The notes beneath the pieces were generated by a model. The model was not told where the DNA came from and ran no database searches. It saw only the letters and a program-made list of their open reading frames with translations. From positions 191,282,075-191,346,074 of the forward strand of contig NC_081552.1 in assembly GCF_963082655.1 (NCBI RefSeq): a stretch of 64,000 bases of DNA. The letters run 5' to 3'. The translations under genes and the position numbers were made by a program. Source of the stretch: Stomoxys calcitrans. Lineage: Eukaryota > Arthropoda > Insecta > Diptera > Muscidae. Of the stretch, positions 1 through 11,888 are shown one piece after another. Each line of letters begins with the position of its first letter. The stretch's first letter is position 1.

Positions 1-212
1 CTATTGTCCAACTGAAGGCATTGAACGCCCAAAAGCCTCAATACTTATTAAAAATTTACGAAATTTGGAAGAGATTCCTTAACATTCGTACCAGTTACAG
101 TCACAATCAGAAATAACACCCTTTTTTCTTAAATTTGCTGCAATGACAGCCGTTGTAACAGCATTTGGTCCCTCGACATTCATGGTTTTATTCTGCACTC
201 TTAACGAATACA
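1..212. other. Unassigned AT-rich flank
   Basis: AT-rich sequence with no open frame or repeat that I recognise. It ends where the hairpin end of the first DINE-like element begins. Confidence 0.5.
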
Positions 213-1872
213 CAACGAGTAAAAAGGCGTAAAGTTCGGCCGGGCCGAACCGATCTGAAGCTTATAAGACACGGATGTCGAAAAGCCTAACATAAGTCAC
301 TGTATCAAATTTCAGTGAAATTGGATTAAAAATGCACCTTTAACGGGGCCAAGACTTCAAATCGAGTGATCGGTCTATATGGCTGCTATATCCAAATCTC
401 AACCGATTTGGGCCAAGTTACAGAAAAATGTCGAAGATCCTAACATAACTCACTGTCCCAAATTTCGGCGAAATTGGACAATAAATGAGTCTATTATGGG
501 TCCAAGACATTAAATCGAGAGATCGCTCTATATGGCAGCTTTATCCAAATCTAAACTGATCTGTGTCATATTCCAGAAAGATGTCGATGGGTCTAACTTG
601 CCTTACAGTTCCAAATTTCTGCGACATCGGATAATAAATGCGCCTTTTATGGGCCCAAAACCTTAAATCGAGAGATCGGTCTATATGGCTGCTATATGCA
701 AATCTTAATCAATCTAGACCAAATTGCAGAAATATGTCGAGGGGCTTAACTTAACTCACTGTCCCAAATTTCGGCGACATCGGACAATAAATGCTCCTCT
801 TATGGGCCCAAAACCTTCAATCGAGAGATCGGTCTATATGGCAGCTATATCCAAATCTGAAGCGATCTGGACCAAATTGAAAAATAATGTCGAAGGGCCT
901 TACACAATTCACTGTCCCAAATATCGCCGACATCGGATAATAAATGCGCCTTTTATGGGCCCAACACCTTATATCGAGAGATCGGTCTATATGGCAGCTA
1001 TTTCCAAATCGGAACCGGGGCCAAATTAAAGATGTATGTCGACGGACCTAACTTAACTTACTGTCCCATATTTTGGGCGACATCGGATAATAAATGCGAC
1101 TTTGATGGGCCCAAAACCTTAAATCGAGAGATCGGTCTATATGGCAGCTATATCCAAATCAGAACCGATCAGGGCCAAATTGTAGTAGGACGTCGAAGAG
1201 CCTAACATAACTCACTGTTTCCAATTTCAGCAAAATTGGATAATAAATGAGGCTTTTATGAGCCTAAGACCCTAAATCGGAGGATCGGTCTATACGGCAG
1301 CTATATCCAAATCTGGAACGATCTGAGCCAAATTGTAGAAGGATGTCGAGGGCCTAATACAATTCACTGTCTTAAATTTCAGCAAAACGGGATAATAAAT
1401 GTGGCTTTTAGGGGCTTAAGACCTTAAATCGGCGGATCGGTCTATATGGCAGCTATATCCAAATCCGGACCGATCTAAGCCAAATTGAAGATGAATGTCA
1501 AAGGGCCTAACACAACTCACTGTCCCAAATTTCAGCAAAATCGGATAATAAATGTGGCTTTTATGGGCCTAAGACCCTAAATCGGCGGATCGGTCTATAT
1601 GAGGGCTATATCAAGATGTAGTCCGATATAGCCCATCTTCGAATTTAACCTGCTTATGGACAAAAAAAGAAAAGTTTCAGCTCAATATCTCTATTTTTGA
1701 AGACTGTAGCGTGATTTCAACAGACAGACGGACGGACATGGCTAGATCGTCTTAGATTTTTACGCTGATCAAGAATATATATACTTTATAGGATCAGAAA
1801 TAGATATTTCGATGTCCTGCAAACGGAATGACAAAATTAATATACCCCCATCCTTTCGGTGGTGGGTATAAA
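213..1872 (-). mobile_element. DINE-like non-autonomous element with ~150-bp internal tandem repeats
   Basis: One end carries the near-palindrome GTTCGGCCGGGCCGAAC (234-250). The other ends in CCCCATCC...GGTGGTGGGTATA (about 1843-1868). Between them about nine degenerate units repeat every 147-155 bp, each with the core ATCGGTCTATATGGCAGC and a matching ACCGAT about 27 nt later. A GACAGACGGACGGAC stretch near 1728 is the reverse complement of a (GTCY)n microsatellite, a hallmark of DINE-1/INE-1 elements (Helentron-derived, non-autonomous). The 101-codon open frame at 724-1029 merely translates two repeat units, so I do not call it a gene. Family assignment is by architecture; exact ends are approximate. 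Confidence 0.7.
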
Positions 1873-1935
1873 AACGACGGGAAGTAGAATGATTTTGAGT
1901 AATTATACCCACCACCACATGATGGGGATATACTA

Positions 1936-2172
1936 TTGGGTTGCCCAAAAAGTAATTGCGGATTTTTCATATAGTCGGCGTTGACTAATTTTTTCGCAGC
2001 TTGTGACTCTGTAATTGCATTCTTTCTTCTGTCAGTTATCAGCTGTTACTTTTAGCTTGCTTTAGAAAAAAAGTGTAAAAAAAGTATATTTGATTAAAGT
2101 TTATTCTAAGTTTTATTAAAAATGCATTTACTTTCTTGTAAAAAATCCGCAATTACTTTTTGGGCAACTCAA
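1936..2172 (+). mobile_element. Mariner-type MITE, copy 1 (237 bp)
   Basis: Terminal inverted repeats begin TTGGGTTGCCCAAAAAGTAA and continue into TTGCGGATTTTT. The element is flanked by TA on both sides (1934-1935 and 2173-2174), the target duplication of the Tc1/mariner superfamily. The TIR resembles mariner ends containing AAAAGTAATTGCGG. There is no coding capacity. Three further copies lie in this window (11653, 13234, 15177), all 235-237 bp, so the element was amplified as a non-autonomous family. Confidence 0.88.
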
Positions 2173-2887
2173 TAATATATAGTCATTCTGTTTGTAACAC
2201 CTCGAAATATTGATCTCGGACATCATAGATTATATTTATTCTTGAAATTTGCATAGATACTCTCTATTGAGGTAGGTCGTTGGTGATTGCAAACGAGCCA
2301 CATCGGTTCAGATTCGGAACCGATCCCAGGATTTGACTTCTTGAGCCTTTAAAAGCCTCAATTTTCATCTGATTTAAAATTTGAAAGAAAGCCTTGAGCT
2401 ATGACCTTCAACATCCATGCCTAGTATGATCCGAATCGGTTTCTAAATATATATCGCCCCTATATAAATCTATCCCCGGATTTGACTTCTTGAGTCCTTA
2501 GAAGACTTAGTTTTCATCCGATTCGTCTGAAATTTGAAACAAAGACTTGTGTTATGACTTTTTATATCCATGCCAAGTATGATCCAAGTCGGTCTTTAAA
2601 CAGATATAGTCCCTATAAAACCCGATCTTCGGATTTGATTTCTTGAGTCCTTAGAAGCCTCAATTTTCATCCGATTTGGCTGAAATTTGGAACAAAGTCT
2701 TGTGTTATGACTTCAAAATTTTATGCCAAGTACGAACCGAATCGGTCTATAAACAGATATATCCCCCATATAAACCGATCCCCATATTTGCTTTCTTGAG
2801 CCCTTAGAAGTTTCAATTTTCATCAATTAGGCTGCAATGTGAAACAAAGACTTGAATTGTGTAGATATTATTTCCTTTAATTGGCTA

Positions 2888-3263
2888 TCACAGAACATTT
2901 GTTCCACTAGCCGAATGTAGAATAGCGTTCCAAGCACCTCGATCTACTGCGCCCATTCTAGAATCTCTGACACCACGTTTCGAAGTGACTTCCACCACTT
3001 GATCTTTCCATCGGGCTTTTGGTCTTCCCCGGTTTGCGTGTATCACCGTGTTTGCCTTCAAAAGACTTCTTTGTTGGAGCTTCTTCATCCATTCTGAATA
3101 CATGAGTTAACCAACGCAGCCGTTGTATTTTAATGCGTGGAACTATGCTATCGTCGTCATACAGCTCGTTGTTCATACGTCGCCTATACTCTCCATTAAC
3201 GCAAACTGGTTCATATATTTTACGAAGAATCTTTCTCTCAAATACTCCAAGCCTTATCTGCAT
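2888..3263 (-). pseudogene. RTE C-terminal domain
   Basis: The conserved RTE tail is visible: FERKILRKIYEPVC, then IQRLRWLTHVFRMDEE, then the GRPKARWKDQV and GVRDSRMGAVDRGAW segments, split over two frames (3263-2958 and 3103-2888). Its biochemical role is not well defined in the family. It marks the 3' end of the ORF; the 3' untranslated part is very short, ending near 2874. Confidence 0.82.
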
Positions 3264-3273
3264 TCACAAGTAC

Positions 3274-4458
3274 TCATGCTTCAGAACCATATAACAACAC
3301 GGGAAGTATCAGTGTCTTCGTCTGCCGAGAGGTGGCCTTGTTTCTAAACTGCTTACTAAGTCCAAAGTAGCATCTGTTTGCCAGTATTATTCTTCGCTTA
3401 ATCTCAAAACTGGTGTCATTCGCTTCGGCTACGGCGGTGCCGAGGTAGATAAAGTTACTGACTATCTCAAAGTTGTGGTTCCCAACTTTCTCCATTTTCT
3501 TTATCTGCTCGGTTGTGCAAGGCTTTTTGGGAGCTGAAACCATCCATTCTGACTTATCTCCATTTACTGTCAGATCTATTTTGACTGACTCTTTTTCGAT
3601 TCTTTGAAAGGTTGCAGTTACTACTTCCGGTGACCGACCTACGATGTCGATGTCACCGGCATAGGCGAGTAGCATGTGTCCTCCTGTGATTAGTGTGCCA
3701 TATCTATTCACATCTGAATCTTGTATAATCTTCTCCAGCAGGATATTAAAGAGATCACACAATAGGCTGTCTCCTTGTCTGAAACCTCGTTTGGTATTAA
3801 ATGGTTTGGAGAGATTCTTTCCTATTCTTACTGAAGAACGCGTATTAGCAAGTGTCATCCTGCAGAGTCTTATTGATTTTGCAGGGATGCCAAACTCAGA
3901 CATTGTTTGAAATACCTTTGAACGTAAAGGAGTATCGAAGGCGGCTTTGTATTCAACAAAGAGATGGTAGGTGTTGATTGGTCCTTCTCGGGTCTTTTCC
4001 AGGATTTGGAGCAGTGTGAATATCTGGTCTAGGGTGCATTTACCAGATCTAAAGCCGCATTGATAGGGCCCAATAATCTCATTGACTTTAGGTTTCAATC
4101 TTTCACACAGTACCCTCGAGATTATCTTGTATGCGACGGGGAGGAGACTTATTCCTCTTCAGTTGGGACATTCCGTCTTGTCTCCTTTCTTGTGTACGGG
4201 ACATAGTATGTTGAGGTTCCAATTATCGGGTATGAGTTCTTCTAGCGAGATTGCGCAGATAAGCAGATACATACGCCTTATCAGCGTGTCGCCTCCGGTC
4301 TTAAATAGTTCAGCGCGAAACCCGTCGGCTCCTGATGCCATGTTGTTCTTTAGTCTGCTCACTGCTACTGGGACCTCATTCTGACTAAAAGGTAAACATT
4401 TTATACCATCATCATTGATTTGTTCTGCGGTATCCTCTTCGCCGCCAACGTCGGACAC
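3274..4458 (-). pseudogene. RTE reverse transcriptase (broken, catalytic residues lost)
   Basis: Two overlapping frames (4458-4159 and 4098-3274) cover the RT. Recognisable motifs are NIIGPYQCGFRSGK-type fingers, motif A as FVEYKAAFD, the RGFRQGDSL motif, and motif C as AYAGDID. In sister copies these read FVDYKAAFD and AYADDID, so both metal-binding aspartates are altered here (D to E, and D to G). This copy could not catalyse reverse transcription even if its frames were joined. Substrate in the living element would have been its own RNA. Confidence 0.87.
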
Positions 4459-5104
4459 TAGCAGTTGGGTAAAATATTCTTTCTATATCCTCAGCATGCT
4501 ATCTGTGTCAGTTACCAGATTTCCTTCTTTGTCTCTGCAGGAGGATGTGCCTACACCAAAGCCATCGATTTGATGTTTAATTCTTTGGTAGAATTTTCGG
4601 ACTTCATTTTGACTCCTGTACATCTCAATTCACCCACACTCATGTCTTTCTATTTCCTTTTTCTTTCTGCAGAATAGACGTTTCTCCGCTCTCCTTTTCT
4701 CCCGATACCACTCCTTTATCTGGCGCGTAGCTATTAATTGCAGGGTTGCTCTATATGCCGCATTCTTGGCTTCAGCAGTATCTCGACACCCTTGGTCGTA
4801 CCATGGGTTTCTTGGAGGAGGCTACCGGTACCCAAGTAAGGATTTCGCGACATTTTCCATGGAGTGGGCAATAGTTTGCCACTGCGCCATTATATCATCG
4901 GAACAAGGAGTGCTTTCATCAAGCAGTTGGGTCGGTTCGAGTGGATTATCCCGCTGCCATCTGTTGTGTTTGCAGCTTTTCAATGTCCAGCTTCCGTGCA
5001 GTGTCATATCGTACTTTCCTCTCCCTGTTCAAACGGGTGCAAACCTTTGCTGCAACAAGGTAATGATACGAATCTATATTCGCTCCACGGATCGAACGTT
5101 CATC
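4459..5104 (-). pseudogene. RTE linker between endonuclease and RT
   Basis: Minus-strand frames show pieces shared with the RTE copies at 31.8-32.3 kb and 50.3-50.8 kb: a segment with KLDIEKL-like and MAQWQTIAHSMEN motifs, then a lysine/arginine/glutamate-rich stretch that is probably helical. No catalytic motif is expected here. The frame is broken in several places. Confidence 0.65.
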
Positions 5105-5875
5105 TTACACGCTGAATGAATGATCACGTGACAGCCATGTGGCTTTGTGAATATTTTTATGTTGAAATCTGGACCTACTACTAATTACCATGTTTTTTGC
5201 CGCGGCGAAATCTATCAGCCTTAACCCATTACTGGTCGTTATCTCGTGGAGGCTAAACTTTCCGACTGTTGGACCAAAAACGTCTTCCTTCCCTATTTTC
5301 GCATTAAAATCTCCCAGAACGATTTTTATATCATGGGCGCGGCAGCGGTCATATTCTCTCTCTAGGCGCTCATAGCAAATATCCTTGGTCTGCGCTTTGT
5401 CTTTGTCTTCCGTCGGGGCATGGGCACAAATAAGGCTGATGTTGAAGAACTTGGCGTTTGTGAGGATTGTGGCTAGCCTCTCATCCACCGGGGTAAAGCT
5501 GGAGACCAGGTGTTTCAGTCTCCGACTAACCACAAATCCACAGCCAAATTCATGCCTCGTGGTATGGCATTTATAGTATAGTTCGTCACCGTTTGGTGTT
5601 GTAGTGACGCCATTCCCAGTCCATCGCACTTCCTGTAAGGCGGTACTATCTGCCTGGTACTACTCTAATACATCCGCCAGTGCGTATACTGCACCTTCTC
5701 TATAAAGAGTACGGGCATTCCAGGTGCAGATCCGCAAATTATGGCCCTTTTTTCGTTTGCGTGGGTCGTCAACGTTGGGAGGGGGTTGTGTAGTTGTAGC
5801 CACCATATAACCCGAGTACTGGATTGATTTTGATTTTCCTTGATTTTCACCTGATTTGGCTGAAGTTTGGCCCAC
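5105..5875 (-). pseudogene. RTE endonuclease domain (broken)
   Basis: This is the apurinic-endonuclease-like domain that nicks target DNA to prime reverse transcription. Near the N-terminus is LRICTWNARTLYREG. After a stop near 5660 the frame continues with VRWTGNG, then ICAHAPTEDKD, then LGDFNAKIGKED, which holds the conserved acid/asparagine pair of the EEP nuclease fold. The final catalytic region reads ...ATWLSRDHSFSV before a stop. The stop after DVLE and the premature end after SFSV make it non-functional. The RT lies downstream on the same strand, as in intact RTE elements. Confidence 0.82.
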
Positions 5876-6037
5876 AAACCCTATCTTATGATTTACAACA
5901 TCAGTGTCAAGTTTTATCCGAATCGGTCAATGTGGTGATATAGGTCTCCTTCAAATACCAACTCAGTTAATAAGGGTACATTTTTAGCGGTGTCCATGGT
6001 TCGGCCCGGCCGAACTTAACATGCTTTTACTGTTTTT

Positions 6038-7250
6038 TCTTTATTATTTGGTGAATTCGCTGAAAATGGAAAATGTTTTGTTTGGAAAACTTTTCAATTT
6101 CAATGTGGCAAAAAGCTCACTTGGAGAATATATTTTTCAAAAATCGTGCGATTTTTGAAAATATTTGATTTTATTTTTTACGTTCATCGTAAACAAAGTC
6201 CAATGTTTTTCACAAAAGAAGTATGCTTGTCGAAAATTCTGCCACAATCACAGATCAAGACAGCCAAATGGGGCCATCGCCGAACAATTCGTCTTTTGTT
6301 GTTCATGCCCATCGAATGCACTTTTCCTGTAATGACTTCGATGAACAACGACTTCAATAAATATTTTTAAAATAATTTCTGTAGCGTTTCATTCCACCCC
6401 AATGTATCATGCGAAGGAGTATTTTGACAAAAAAAAAGGGGAAACTTGTTAAGACAAAATTTATCTTATCTGCTTGGTGGTAGGCTGCTGGTTGAGTGAA
6501 TTCTTTTTTGTTTTTTGTTGTTGTCCCACAACTGATTACCTCGCACATAATTATTTCCAAAATATTTACATAAAACACTTTTTCTAAAGAAGCTCAACTT
6601 TATATCCTACCAGTGAATTGATCGCTTAAGCAATTGGGAGGGAGACCAGAAGGTGATAGGATTGGGTCTTTCGGTCATTAAGGAAACACTTGCATGGCAC
6701 CACAGCACCAGCATACAAGATCAGGCGGTGATGAAAGGCAAAATATGGAAAACCGCATAAAACGCTCTTTAAGACCAACACCAACCACTGCTGCCATCGG
6801 CATCAACCGTCGAGTGGTGTTGTTTTATGTGGTTGCGGAATATCAGTTTTTGTGTCTTCATTCATCGAGAGGTGTAGTGGAGCGCTATTTTGCATTGTTA
6901 ATACAAAATTTGAATTTCTCTGCTTCGACCCCTTTCCTCACAAAAGAAAAGACATTTGGCTACAGCACTCGCCCATTTGTGCGCTGATCGAATATGGGGG
7001 CCATACGGGATACAAGGAAGTAATTCGTAATTGGTAATTTAATTTTTTGTTTATTAGAAACAAATTTTTTTGCCTACCTTTAATTTGTTACGCTCTTTAA
7101 TTGCTTGTTAAACACATACGTATTTATTTATGAACATGTTAGGTATTGCCTTGCATTGCTGCCGCAGGTTTCTTTTTATGCAATTAGGAGGATATACTCG
7201 TATTTACGTATGGTTCGAAGTGGTCTCATGAAGACAGACAAGGATTTTGG
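6038..7250. other. Unique non-coding stretch
   Basis: AT-rich sequence between two DINE-like elements. The longest open frames are under 130 codons, have no recognisable motif and no homologous copy in the window. No splice-site-supported exon is evident. It could be part of an intron or intergenic DNA. Confidence 0.5.
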
Positions 7251-8455
7251 AAGCAGAAAGAAAACATACCTTTCGCCAAATCGGGAAGATTTATGCTCTC
7301 TAAAGGCCCAAGAAGTCAAATCGGGAGATCGGTTTATATGGGAGCTACATAAGGTTATGGGCCGATTTGGACGTTGCAATCAAAATAAACAGCCACTTGC
7401 AACATTTCAGCCAAATCGGATAATAAATACGCCCTCTAGAGGTTCAAAAAATCCAATCGGGAGATCAGTTTATGTGAAGGCTATATGAGGTCATAAGCCG
7501 ATATGAACCATACCAAGCACAGTTGTTGGAAGACAGAACAAACCGTCACGTACAAAATTTTTGCCAAATCGCCCTCTATAGGGCGCCCTCTAGAGGCTCA
7601 AAAGTCAAATCGGGAGATCTATATATATGGGAGCTATATCAGGTTATTAACCGATTTGAACCGTACTAAGTTGGAAGTCAAAACAAAGTGCCAAATGCAA
7701 AATTCTACCTAAATCACCGCCCTCTAGTGGCTCAAGGGTCAAATCCGTATATCGATACATATGGCAACTATAAAAGGTGATGTACCGATTTGGAACATAC
7801 TAAGTTGTTGCAAGTCAAAACAAACCGAAAGGTGTAAACTTTGAGCCAAATCGGGTAATAAACGCGCCCCCTAGAGGTTAAAGAAGTCAAATCTGGAAAT
7901 CGGTTTGCATAGGAGCTATATCAATTTGTGGGACAATTTGAACCATACTAAGTACAGCTGTAGGAAATAAAAGCAAGCTGGCTGGTGCAATATTTCAGAC
8001 ATATCGGGTAATAAATTCGCACTCTAGAGATTCAAAAATTAAATCGGGCGATCGGCATATATGGGAGCTACTATATCAGGTTATAGGCCGATTGAAATCA
8101 TACTAAGCACAGTTGTTGGAAGTCAAAACAGAAATCCGCGTGCAAAATTTCAGCCAAATCGGATAATAAAGGCGCCTTTTAGGGGCTGAAGAAATCATAC
8201 CGGGATATATATGGCAGTGATATCAAAACATGGACCAATTTGGCCCATTTACAATCCCCTAGCTATACTCTTTCGAAAGTTCGCGAGCATCCGAAAGACA
8301 GACAGACGGGCGAACAGGACTGAATCTACTAGGAATGCCAAGAGGATCAAGAATGTAGGTATATACTTTGCTAGGCCTCAGATCAATATCTCGATGTGTT
8401 ACAAACGGAATGACGATCTTAGTATACCGCATCTTTTGGTGGAGGGTATACAAAA
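7251..8455 (-). mobile_element. DINE-like element, one end truncated
   Basis: Seven units spaced 139-155 bp apart (cores near 7321, 7460, 7611, 7750, 7893, 8048 and 8199) share the GATCGGTTTATATGGGAGC / ACCGATTT pattern and CGCCCTCTAGAGG. The right part has the GACAGACAGACGG stretch near 8297, then AATATCTCGATGTGTTACAAACGG and GGTGGAGGGTATAC. The hairpin end is not seen, so the left side is probably truncated. Confidence 0.68.
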
Positions 8456-8469
8456 ATTGATTGGCTCAA

Positions 8470-9350
8470 TCATTTTTGACATTCTATTCGAAACGCTGCG
8501 GACCAAGCCTGCAAGAGCACTGGAGACTATTTTTAGTATCCGGCCCATAGACAAAAACAATTAAGTACGAGGCAGGCACTATGGCTATGAGGCTAAAGAC
8601 GATGGGAGAATGGGTAGAGGATAGAAGCAATTCCTACCATCGCGGCATAATCGAGGCGACGATAGAAAACCTGCATGGAATGGAAGGTGTTTCGGATCGG
8701 ATACCTAAGACGACACTTGAAGTCCAGTGCGAGACACTGCTGCCAGAGGCACAATCTTGGATTGACGGAACTCTGGTATTGCCACTAGAGAGATCATGCT
8801 ATACAGATCGAGCAAAGCTAAAGGACAGAATGAGCGAAGTGGTTCATATTGAGACTACCTGACCACAATACGATTATGCAGGCAAAGATCCGGGCGATCA
8901 CGGAATGAGTGAGGTGGTGTGGTGTTAACGCGAGGACGCCGTGTGAACACATTGACCGACAGTAAACTGGCCACGATGGTAAGGTCACAAACAGTCTTGG
9001 AGTCTAAGAAGCAGATTAACGCCTTCTCTGAGGATGGCATGATCCGCATCGTTTGTGCTGGGCCAAAGCGGAGTAAGGGGAATGAAAAAGCCGACGATTT
9101 GGCAGTGAAGTTCAGAGAATGACAAAAAAATGCCGTTAATAAGCTTGGTTAATCCGAAGCCTTTTGGGCAGACGCAATCCGAGTTTAGGGCGTGGGCTAT
9201 GAACGCATTTAACGCTACGGAACTGCGAAATGGTCGGCAGGATGGCGAAAATTCTATGGTGGGATCCGGATCGTGAGAAGACAAGGCTATGGAAAACTAT
9301 TAAGGATTTTGTAAGTAGCACGAAATTCCTTATTTCGAATTTCTTTTTCG
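8470..9350 (+). pseudogene. L-A LINE fragment: RNase H region and 3' end
   Basis: Homologous to 45.15-45.98 kb. It covers the segment after the RT (AMRLKTMGEWVEDRSNSYHRG), then RNase H in which the usual YTDGSK reads YTDRAK, then the terminal segment ending in RKFVSST-like sequence and the 3' untranslated TTCTTTTTCGAGGTTA. Large deletions and frameshifts separate these blocks. The final (CCTAA)n tail is missing; the sequence runs into a DINE-like end near 9360. Confidence 0.75.
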
Positions 9351-9452
9351 AGGTTATTTTCATACCCGCCCCCATAGGATGGGGGTATACTAATTTGGCC
9401 ATTTCGCTTGTTACACATTGAAATGTTGATCTGACACCCAACAAAGTATATA

Positions 9453-10232
9453 AAGGCGGGTTTAACACAGACCCACAAAAAAATAGTCTAAAGCCATTAA
9501 GGCATTAGGGGCCCAATTGACCAGTCCCGAAAGTGAAATAAAATGTCCACCGTTCTCGCCTATCTCTCGCTGTTTGACATGTGGCACAGTCTTGTTTAAA
9601 CCACATGTCAGGCATATCTTGCATTTTGAGCAAAAAATGTTGGATATTATCTCACGGTAACGCTCACCATTCACAGTTACGTTACGATTAGCATCTTCTT
9701 TGAAGAAGTACGGTCCAGTGATGCCACCAGCCCATAAACCGCACCAAACTGTGACTTTTCTGGATGCATTGGTAGCTCGTGCAATGTTAATGTCTGATTG
9801 GATGTTGGATATTATCTCACGGTAGCGCTCACCATTCACAGTTACGTTACGATTTGCATTATCTTTGAAGAAGTATGGTCCAATGATGCCACCAGCCCGT
9901 AAACCGCACCAAACTCAGACTTTTTCTGGATGCATTGGTTGCTCTTGAAATGCTATTCCAAAATCAACTATTCTGCTTATTTAGGTACCCATTGAGCCAA
10001 AAAGGAGCTTCATCGCTGAAATGTAACAAAAATCGCGCGATGAACTTTCTTAACAGAGCACCCATTTTGATCATAAAATTCAATAATTTGCAAGCGTTGT
10101 TCGTTTGTAAGACGATTCATCGTTAAATTATAGACCAAATTGAAGATGTTTGACAGTGAAACAAAACACGAAAGGTGCGTAAGGCGTTTAAACCAGTGTA
10201 GCCAAAAAGATAATACCTAAAAAATTACCCTT
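9453..10232 (-). mobile_element. Internally deleted mariner-type (IS630-Tc1) element, copy 1
   Basis: It is flanked by TA at both sides (9451-9452 and 10233-10234). Its outer end reads AAGGGTAATTTTTTAGG on the minus strand, matching the AAGGGTGATTTTTT-type terminus I associate with this transposase family. Removing it restores the conserved block of the host DINE-like element. The left end (AAGGCGGGTTT) matches the other end only poorly, so it is degenerate. Confidence 0.72.
9465..10122 (-). pseudogene. Mariner-type transposase relic, central deletion plus internal duplication
   Basis: The product would cut and paste its own element. The minus strand starts MNRLTNEQRLQIIEFY, typical of this arthropod transposase family, then drops after VHRA straight to a segment with FSDEAPFWLNGY. 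So most of the N-terminal DNA-binding part and the first half of the catalytic domain are missing. The block KVTVWCGLWAGGITGPYFF...GERYREIISNI occurs twice in tandem (about 9640-9740 and 9815-9915). The end reads SGLVNWAPNALMALDYFF, where intact members have an NWPPRSxDLTPLDYFLWG-like block. Frameshifts are present. It is non-functional. Confidence 0.82.
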
Positions 10233-11060
10233 TATATTATTGATCGTTTTGACATACTTAAACGATTTAGCCATGTCCGTCCGTCTGTCCGCTAACAACG
10301 CCAACTTTCAAAGGAGTTAAGCTAAATGCTTGAAATTTTGCTCAAATACTTCTCAAAAGAGCAGGTGGGCTGGGATTGTTAATGAGTCAAATCGGTCCAT
10401 GCTTTGGTATAGCTGCCATATAAACCGATATCAGATTTTAACTTTTTGAAACTCTAGAAGGCGCAATTTTTATCCGATTTGATAGAAATTTTGCATAAAG
10501 TGTTTTGGTTTGGCGGTCAATAACTGTTGTCTAAATCGTTCTATTACCTAATATAGCTCTCATATAAACCGATTTCGGACCTTGATTTCTTGAGCCGATA
10601 GAGGGCGCAATTCTTATCCGATTTGGATGAAATTTTGCACGAAGAGGTTCGGTTTGACCATCAAAAATTGCGCCAAATATGGCTAAGATCGGATCATAAC
10701 CTGATATAGCTCCCATATAAACCGATTTCGGGCCTTGACTTCTTAAGTCGATAGGGGGCGCAATTATTTTCCGAATTGGATGAAATTTGACGTGAAGTGG
10801 TTTGGTTTGACTGTCAATAACTGTGCCAAGTATTGTTTAAATCGGTCTATAGCCTGATATAGCTTCAATGTAAACCGATCTCCCGATTATACTTCTTGAA
10901 CCTCTAGAGGGAACAATTCTTATCAAATTTGGCTGAAATTTTGCACGTGGTGTTTTGGTATCACTTCCAACAACTGTGCTAAGCATGGTTCAAATTGGTT
11001 CATAACCTGGTATAGCAGCTGTATAAACCGATTTGGGGTCTTGACTTGACAAATACAAAT

Positions 11061-11270
11061 ATGAGCCCAGAGAATTTCCAAATTTTCCACAAAAAATAAA
11101 GTCTGAGAAAAAACTGCAAGTCAAAGTCTAGAAGATCGATTTTCACTGTAGACATATGGTATAGTGAAATTTTTTGCTCAGTACAATCCCAAGAATCAGA
11201 AACGCGCTTCGCCCTTTAAAATGTTCCAATCACCCCATCCTAATATCCATAGAGGCGTGGGGATTAACGT
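11061..11270. other. Short unassigned spacer
   Basis: About 200 bp between the DINE-like element and the next LINE. No motif recognised. Confidence 0.4.
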
Positions 11271-11652
11271 TGTGCCAAGAATCCTTAGATGCCATCGTTT
11301 ACACTGGCGGTATGCATTGACATTGAGGGGGCTTTTAACAATGTGCGGACCGACACACTGATCCAATCCTTAGACTAGTACCAGGTGAACTCGGTCCTTA
11401 GAGACTGGGTAAAGGAACAGGTGGACAAATTGTGTGTCCCATGGCATACATATAAAGGAGAAAGTAGCACAGGGCACGCCACAGGGGGGCATTTTATCGC
11501 CACTCCTATGGGTGACCACCATAAATGACCTATTACGGATGGTGAATGAGGAGGGGTTTGAAACCGTCTGCTACGCAAAGGATGTGACAACACTTCTAAG
11601 GGGTAAGGATCCAAACTAGCTATACAGATGGGCCGAAAGGGTCTTGCATATA

Positions 11653-11888
11653 TTGGGTTGCCCAAAAAGTAATTGCGGATTTTTTAAAAGAAAGTAAATG
11701 CATTTTTAATAAAACTTAGAATGAACTTTAATCAAATATACTTTTTTTACACTTTTTTTCTAAAGCAAGTAAAAGTAACAGCTGATAACTGACAGAAGAA
11801 AGAATGCAATTACAGAGTCACAAGATGTGAAAAAATTTATCAACGCCGACTATATGAAAAATCCGCAATTACTTTTTGGGCAATCCAA
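11653..11888 (-). mobile_element. Mariner-type MITE, copy 2 (236 bp)
   Basis: Same family as the copy at 1936, in reverse orientation. TA flanks at 11651-11652 and 11889-11890. It interrupts the L-A reverse transcriptase between the positions equivalent to GTCTGGCATA and CATATCACTG in the 44.17-kb copy. GCATA occurs on both sides, either a short pre-existing repeat or an extra duplication. Confidence 0.88.

Larger units (their letters stand above)
2874..5835 (-). mobile_element. RTE-clade non-LTR retrotransposon, near full length, copy A
   Basis: Read on the minus strand it has an AP-type endonuclease (about 5750-5105), a linker, a reverse transcriptase (4458-3274), the RTE-type C-terminal tail (3263-2888), and a 3' end GCCAATTAAAG. 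Another copy at 33.5 kb ends in the same sequence followed by TAAAG repeats, so the 3' end is genuine. The endonuclease resembles proteins annotated as 'craniofacial development protein 2-like', a known mislabel for RTE endonuclease. It is inserted in a DINE-like element. Several stops and frameshifts break the single RTE ORF, so it is dead. Confidence 0.85.
1903..6034 (+). mobile_element. DINE-like element interrupted by a MITE and an RTE LINE
   Basis: The left end is the usual TATACCCACCACC...GATGGGGATATACT. The right end is the hairpin TTCGGCCCGGCCGAA (about 6000-6014) followed by CTTAACATGCTTTTAC. The body holds degenerate ~150-bp units. It is interrupted by a mariner MITE (1936-2172) and by an RTE-clade LINE (about 2874-5835). 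The GTCY microsatellite expected near 2250 is missing, so this copy has an internal deletion. The interruptions make the element older than both insertions. Confidence 0.65.
9356..11060 (+). mobile_element. DINE-like element split by a mariner-type element
   Basis: Begins CCCCCATAGGATGGGGGTATAC and ACATTGAAATGTTGATC, breaks at AAAGTATATA (9452), and resumes at TTATTGATCGTTTTGACATAC (10235). Then come GTCCGTCCGTCTGTCC (10277) and about five ~150-bp units. The split falls in the conserved AAAGTATATATTCTTGATCG block, so the missing sequence is exactly the inserted element. Confidence 0.72.

Noticed and set aside
724..1029. 101-codon open frame as a small gene
   Set aside because: It translates two DINE-like repeat units. 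Neighbouring units in the same array are out of frame or contain stops.
3123..4384. Plus-strand open frames opposite the RTE copy at 2.9-5.8 kb
   Set aside because: Shadows of the minus-strand RT. The RT motifs are on the minus strand only.
6694..6987. 97-codon open frame as a host gene
   Set aside because: No motif, no homologous copy in the window, and no splice or promoter context that I can support.
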